The translations under genes and the position numbers were made by a program. The notes under the pieces were generated by a model. The model was not told where the DNA came from. It made no database searches and saw nothing but the letters and a program-made list of their open reading frames with translations. Positions 59,959 to 64,000 of a stretch of 64,000 nt of DNA are shown in pieces. The first letter of the stretch is position 1. Each line of letters opens with the position of its first letter. Source of the DNA: CAIXSE01 sp040769125 (GTDB lineage: Bacteria > Actinomycetota > Thermoleophilia > UBA2241); assembly GCA_040769125.1 (NCBI GenBank), contig JAXGLO010000001.1, forward strand, positions 930,001 through 994,000. Direction: 5' to 3'.

Positions 59959-62211
59959 GTGAGCGACGTGTCCAAGGCGGTGATCGAGCTGTCTGCAAAT
60001 GCGCTCAAGGTGCTGCAGCGGCGCTACCTCAGGAAGGGTGAGCGCGGCGAGGCGCTGGAGGATCCGGAGGACATGTTCCATCGTGTGGCCCGCGCCGTCG
60101 CTCAGGCCGAACGGCTGTACAATCCTGCGGCGCCCGTGGCTGAGTGGGAGTCCGCCTTCTACGAGCTCATGGCCTCTCTCGAGTTCCTCCCCAATAGCCC
60201 CACGCTCATGAATGCCGGCCGCGAGCTCGGCCAGCTCTCGGCGTGCTTCGTGCTGCCCGTCGGCGACTCCATGGAGTCGATCTTCGAGGCCATCAAGAAC
60301 ACCGCGCTGATCCACAAGAGCGGCGGCGGCACGGGCTTCTCCTTCTCGCGCGTGCGCCCGTACAACGACGTGGTGCTCAGCACCAAGGGGGTCTCCAGCG
60401 GCCCGCTTTCCTTCATGAGCGTGTTCGATGCCGCCACCGAGACGATCAAGCAGGGCGGCACGCGCCGTGGCGCCAACATGGGCATCATGCGCGTCGATCA
60501 CCCCGACATCCTCGACTTCATCACCGCCAAGCAGGACGACGACCGCCTCAACAACTTCAACATCTCCGTCGCCGTCACCGACGCCTTCATGCGCGCCGTG
60601 GAGCGGGACGAGGAGTACCCGCTCATCAATCCGCGGTCCGGCGAGACCGTGCGCTCCCTGAACGCCCGTAAGGTGTTCAAAAGCATGGTGACGCTGGCCT
60701 GGAAGAACGGCGACCCCGGCGTCATCTACATCGACCGTATCAACGAGGACAATCCCACTCCGCAGCTCGGCGAGATCGAGAGCACCAACCCTTGCGGCGA
60801 GCAGCCGCTGCTGCCATACGAGAGCTGCAACCTGGGCTCCATCAATCTCTCGCAGATCGTACCTGAGGGTCGCATCGACTACAGGCGCCTCGGGCACATC
60901 GTGCGTACAGCCGTGCGCTTCCTCGACGACGTCATCGATGTCAATCGTTACCCACTGCCCGAGATCGAGAGGATGACCAAGGGCAACCGCAAGATCGGCT
61001 TGGGCGTCATGGGTTTCGCCGACATGCTCCTCAGGCTCCAGATCCCCTACGACTCGGAGGAGGCCTGTCGTGTTGCCGACGAGGTGATGGGCTTCATCCG
61101 CGCGGAGGCTGTGCAGGCGAGCGAGGAGCTCGCGCGCGAGCGCGGCGTTTTCCCGAACTTCGACGGCTCCATCTTCGACCGGCCGGGTGGCGCGAGGGTG
61201 CGTAACGCTACGGTTACGACCATTGCGCCGACCGGCACGATCAGCATCATCGCCTCGTGTTCGAGTGGGGTCGAGCCGCTCTTCGCGGTGAGCTACGTCC
61301 GCTCCAACGTGCTCGACGGCGACCGCATGGTCGAGGTCGATCCCTACTTCGAGGAGGTCGCCAAGGAGCGCGGCTTCTATAGCGAGGATCTGATGAAGGA
61401 GATCGCCGACGTCGGCTCTGTGCGGCATCTCGAGGGCGTGCCGGCCGATATCCAGCGCGTCTTCGCGACCGCCCACGACATCACGCCGGAGTGGCATATC
61501 AGGATCCAGGCGGCGTTCCAGAAGCACACCGACAACGCGGTCTCCAAGACCGTGAACTTCGCCAACGAGGCGACCGCAGAGGACGTGGAGAAGGCCTACC
61601 TGCTCGCCTTCCACAGCGGCTGCAAGGGCGTCACGATCTACCGTGACGGCAGCCGCGAGGAGCAGGTGCTCAGCGTCGGCCAGACCAAGAAGAAGCGCGA
61701 GCGCGGGCGCGACCCCCTGGCGGGTATCGCCACCACGCGCCCCTCACGCCCCGAGCTCCTCAGCGGTGAGACGCAGCGCATGCAGACAGGCTGCGGCCAG
61801 CTGTTCGTCATCATGAACGACGACGAGCTCGGGCCGCGCGAGGTCTTCGCCAATATGGGCAAGGCCGGTGGGTGCGCGTCGAGCAACACCGAGGCCCTGG
61901 GGCGCCTCATCTCGTTGGCGCTGAAGAAGGGCGCCTCGGCACAGGAGATCGTCGACCAGCTCAAGGGCATCCGCTGCCACGTGCCGTACGGCATGGGGCC
62001 CAACGCCACCCTGAGCTGTGCCGACGCCATCGGCAAGGCGCTCGAGCGGCGCTACGTGGTCGGCGCCGCCTCACGGGCGAGCGGGCCCGTGCAGCCCCAG
62101 CTCTCTCTCGTCGAGGTGGCCCAGGGGGCCTGCCCCGACTGTGGCGGCTCCATCGAGCACGAAGGCGGGTGCGTGGTGTGCCGGACGTGCGGCTACTCGA
62201 AGTGTGGGTAG
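59959..62211 (+). CDS. nrdJ: Class II (adenosylcobalamin-dependent) ribonucleoside-diphosphate reductase
   Basis: Makes deoxyribonucleotides using vitamin B12, with or without oxygen. The 750-residue protein has PNSPTLMNAG, GGGTGFSFSRVRP, the catalytic NPCGEQPLLPYESCNLGSIN, IAPTGTISIIA and LAFHSGCKGVTIYRDGSR. A C-terminal zinc-ribbon-like segment (CPDCGG, CVVCRTCGYSKCG) contains redox cysteines for turnover. The length fits the NrdJ group rather than the short dimeric class II enzymes. GTG at 59959 has GGAGG (about 59948-59952) in front. It is controlled with nrdR; no B12 riboswitch was recognised upstream. Confidence 0.95.
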   Translation: MSDVSKAVIELSANALKVLQRRYLRKGERGEALEDPEDMFHRVARAVAQAERLYNPAAPVAEWESAFYELMASLEFLPNSPTLMNAGRELGQLSACFVLPVGDSMESIFEAIKNTALIHKSGGGTGFSFSRVRPYNDVVLSTKGVSSGPLSFMSVFDAATETIKQGGTRRGANMGIMRVDHPDILDFITAKQDDDRLNNFNISVAVTDAFMRAVERDEEYPLINPRSGETVRSLNARKVFKSMVTLAWKNGDPGVIYIDRINEDNPTPQLGEIESTNPCGEQPLLPYESCNLGSINLSQIVPEGRIDYRRLGHIVRTAVRFLDDVIDVNRYPLPEIERMTKGNRKIGLGVMGFADMLLRLQIPYDSEEACRVADEVMGFIRAEAVQASEELARERGVFPNFDGSIFDRPGGARVRNATVTTIAPTGTISIIASCSSGVEPLFAVSYVRSNVLDGDRMVEVDPYFEEVAKERGFYSEDLMKEIADVGSVRHLEGVPADIQRVFATAHDITPEWHIRIQAAFQKHTDNAVSKTVNFANEATAEDVEKAYLLAFHSGCKGVTIYRDGSREEQVLSVGQTKKKRERGRDPLAGIATTRPSRPELLSGETQRMQTGCGQLFVIMNDDELGPREVFANMGKAGGCASSNTEALGRLISLALKKGASAQEIVDQLKGIRCHVPYGMGPNATLSCADAIGKALERRYVVGAASRASGPVQPQLSLVEVAQGACPDCGGSIEHEGGCVVCRTCGYSKCG

Positions 62212-62346
62212 TGACTCCGGGGCTATCCGTCGCTTGCCGCCTGCTGTCGTTCCGTGACACGCTTCGCTTCACTGTGGGTACTGTAGGTTTGTTACGGACG
62301 CTCGCCCTCGCCAGCGTTCCGCATCATCGACGACGGGAGGATGAGG

Positions 62347-62730
62347 ATGACTGAGACCCCTACACCGGGTGCGGCCGCGTCTGGCGGCGGCGTGACGATC
62401 TCGGACGGCGTTGTGGCGAAGCTTGCCTACAAGGCCGTCGTCGGGATCGAGGGCATTCACTCCTTGGGCGCTGGAGGGTCCCGGGCCTTGGCCGGCCTGC
62501 GCGGCGACCGCGGCACGCCCGGCATCTCCATCGACCTGCAGGAGGGCAGCGTCGACATCGATATCTCCATGAGCATTACCTACGGGGCCAATGTTCCTGC
62601 CGTCGCCGAGCTCTGCCGCAAAGCCGTCGTCGAGCAGGTTGAGGGCTCCACAGGGCTCAAGGTCCGGGCGGTCAGCGTTTACGTCGCCGATGTGGTGTTC
62701 CCGGAGGAGCAGGCTGGCTCCGACGCCTGA
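62347..62730 (+). CDS. Asp23/Gls24-family envelope stress protein
   Basis: A 127-residue protein of the alkaline-shock (Asp23) family, which in Gram-positives attaches to the membrane through AmaP and buffers envelope stress. The domain begins VTISDGVVAKLAYKAVVGIEGIHSL and ends VRAVSVYVADVVFP. ATG at 62347 is preferred to ATG at 62341 because GGGAGG ends at 62340, giving a 6-nt spacer. It is followed by two overlapping membrane genes of AmaP-like layout, so the three probably form one operon. No regulator of the stress type is visible nearby. Confidence 0.9.
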   Translation: MTETPTPGAAASGGGVTISDGVVAKLAYKAVVGIEGIHSLGAGGSRALAGLRGDRGTPGISIDLQEGSVDIDISMSITYGANVPAVAELCRKAVVEQVEGSTGLKVRAVSVYVADVVFPEEQAGSDA

Positions 62731-63292
62731 CAGGCGGCGTCCGGCGGGGCCGGCGCCGGGCTTCGGAGTCAGGGCAGCGGTCTTCGTCCTGCTGCTGATG
62801 TCCGGATGCGCCGCCGCGTTATTCGCGGCGGGCTTCGCGGCCGCGGCTTTTGGCTGCACCTTCTCTCCGTATGCCCTCGTGGGCTCGGCGCTCGGTTATG
62901 GCGCTCGTGCCTGGCTGCTGATCTTCTGCGCCGCGGTTCTCGTCGGCTGCGTCTGGCTGGTGCTGCGCCACGGCGAGACCAGGATCTGGTTCCCCGCCCA
63001 GGCGGGCGGCGTCCTTGTGCCCAAGGACGCACTGGAGCGTGTCGCGGTGGAGGCGGTGCGACGGCACCCTGAAGTTGTGGCGGCTCGCGTCGATCTCAGC
63101 ATGCGCAGGGGGGAGTTGTGCAGCGAGGTTGTCGTGTTCGCACGGCCGCTGGTCGACGCGGAGCGCCTCACGCTGGAGGTGCAGGACGCGGCAGTGGGCG
63201 CCCTTAACGGCGTCGTGGGGGCAGCACCAGGCCGGTGCACGACGCGTACACGCGTGCTGTCCGTGAGACGGTTGAAGAGGTATCTGTCGTGA
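62714..63292 (+). CDS. Small two-TM membrane protein, AmaP-like
   Basis: About 192 residues with two membrane segments (about 18-40 and 60-82), a short loop, then a cytoplasmic alpha/beta domain with VPKDALERVAVEAVRRHPEVVAARVDLSMRR, resembling the membrane anchor of Asp23 operons. I cannot assign a defined family. No ATG or GTG with a ribosome-binding site starts the frame. GGAGGAG (62703-62709) lies 4 nt before a CTG at 62714, chosen here; an ATG at 62690 is an alternative. It overlaps the Asp23 gene and its stop overlaps the next gene as GTGA. Confidence 0.65.
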   Translation: MAPTPDRRRPAGPAPGFGVRAAVFVLLLMSGCAAALFAAGFAAAAFGCTFSPYALVGSALGYGARAWLLIFCAAVLVGCVWLVLRHGETRIWFPAQAGGVLVPKDALERVAVEAVRRHPEVVAARVDLSMRRGELCSEVVVFARPLVDAERLTLEVQDAAVGALNGVVGAAPGRCTTRTRVLSVRRLKRYLS

Positions 63293-63858
63293 CGCGGCTG
63301 GCGCGCGTCTTTGCGCTGGTGGGCGGCTTGGCGTGCCTTGTGCTCACGGCGGCGTGGGCCCTGCGCGAGGTCGCCGCCGAGCTGCGCCCGGATCTCGACT
63401 GGTCGGCTCCGGCGTGGTGGCACGACGTCATGGACAGGGTTGCGTGGCCGACGACACTGTCTGCCGCTGTGATGGGTCTTGTCGCCGCCGTGTTCCTCGC
63501 GCTCGCCGTGCGCGAGCTGCGTGGGCGACGGCGCGGATACGCCGTGGAGTTCGGCGAGAAAGGTGCGTCCGTCCAGCTCGACGTCCGGGCGCTGCAGCGG
63601 GCGATGGGGCGCCGGGTCGCCGAAGGCGTCCCCGGCGTCGTGCCCGACGCCGTGCAGCTGACCATGGACGCCGGCGGGTGGGTGGTGCGACTCGAGGCGA
63701 GCTTCGCCGCGCACGACCTGCTGGGCGCACAAGCGGCCGCCCGAGAGCTGCTCGCCGACGACCTGCGGCGCCTGGGCGGGATCGAGCTGGTCGCGCTCGA
63801 CGTCGTCGTCACCGGCCTGGCGCCTGCGGCCGGGGAGCCTCAGCCCCCGGCGCGGTAG
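63289..63858 (+). CDS. Second two-TM AmaP-like membrane protein
   Basis: About 189 residues: two membrane segments (about 6-26 and 58-80) and a C-terminal cytoplasmic domain with GEKGASVQLDVRALQRAM and LTMDAGGWVVRLEASFAAH. The layout is that of AmaP, the membrane anchor of the alkaline-shock protein. GTG at 63289 overlaps the previous stop by 4 nt; a GTG at 63235 would extend it 18 residues. It is the last gene of the Asp23 operon. Function inferred only from layout and neighbours. Confidence 0.65.
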   Translation: MTRLARVFALVGGLACLVLTAAWALREVAAELRPDLDWSAPAWWHDVMDRVAWPTTLSAAVMGLVAAVFLALAVRELRGRRRGYAVEFGEKGASVQLDVRALQRAMGRRVAEGVPGVVPDAVQLTMDAGGWVVRLEASFAAHDLLGAQAAARELLADDLRRLGGIELVALDVVVTGLAPAAGEPQPPAR

Positions 63859-64000
63859 GCGACGGTGCGGATGAGGCCGATGGTCGCTTCGTCCTCACCG
63901 GCGGTCGTCGTATCGCTCACCGAGAGCACCGTCTCTGCGCCCCCTCGCTCAGGAAAGCGGTCACCTACTCGTCGAATCGGGGCAGCTGGCGGGTGTCGGT
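63840..64000 (-). CDS. 3' end of a minus-strand gene, partial
   Basis: An open frame entering from the window edge, ending GDRFPERGGAETVLSVSDTT then TAGEDEATIGLIRTVAY and a TGA at 63842-63840. It reads like a protein C-terminus, but only 53 codons are visible and no family is recognised. It overlaps the end of the convergent AmaP-like gene by 19 bp. Confidence 0.3.
   Translation of the reverse strand, partial: RHPPAAPIRRVGDRFPERGGAETVLSVSDTTTAGEDEATIGLIRTVAYRAGG

Overview
The window is about 64 kb of very GC-rich, densely packed bacterial chromosome. The backbone order rsmI, metG, tatD, rsmA, ispE, glmU, prs, rplY, pth, mfd, mazG, eno, ftsB, DUF501, ppx is the conserved actinobacterial housekeeping block (in Mycobacterium tuberculosis these genes lie within roughly Rv1003-Rv1026). 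Together with the CGAAC-N4-GTTCG LexA boxes, the DEDD exonuclease/UvrC-like fusion, dnaE2 and a class II RNR behind nrdR, this points to a member of the Actinomycetota. A deep-branching class such as Thermoleophilia is plausible, but that rank is inference. Layout 1-28.3 kb: the 3' part of truA, an LCP envelope enzyme, a ROK kinase, a ferredoxin, an orphan DNA methyltransferase, then the housekeeping block (RNA modification, isoprenoid and UDP-GlcNAc synthesis, PRPP, transcription-repair coupling, enolase, division protein FtsB). A DUF501-Ppx fusion, tRNA-Gln(UUG), tRNA-Leu(UAA), a HAD phosphatase and a slipin complete it. Layout 28.3-41.8 kb: a universal stress protein, a four-gene fur-znuACB-type metal operon on the minus strand with a palindromic operator, a PucR N-terminal-domain fragment overlapping an amidinotransferase, a receiver-domain/PilB-type ATPase fusion, accC, a CinA-type protein, a glutamine amidotransferase and an M48 protease with zinc ribbons. 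Layout 41.9-53.3 kb: an SOS module with dnaE2 and a small DUF6504-like gene, each behind a LexA-box promoter. Short tandem repeats and a 61-bp-period palindromic repeat cluster surround it. Next come the DEDD/UvrC-like fusion, the hsp20-lon pair, a macro-domain protein and an OCD/mu-crystallin enzyme. Layout 53.35-58.36 kb: a mobile island. A near-intact IS481-type element with 27-bp inverted ends and an 8-bp target duplication lies on the left. IS630-type and IS481-type remnants lie on the right. Between them sit an exported two-cysteine protein of unknown function and an ABC-2 transporter pair, which is the best candidate for an undescribed system. Both IS481 ends abut a CTAG that is the stop codon of a flanking chromosomal gene. 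Layout 58.4-64 kb: a polyprenol-phosphate-mannose-synthase-like enzyme, nrdR-nrdJ with two NrdR-box-like palindromes, and an Asp23/AmaP-like envelope-stress operon. Many genes overlap by 1-4 nt (ATGA, GTGA), so translational coupling is common, and several promoters carry extended -10 elements.
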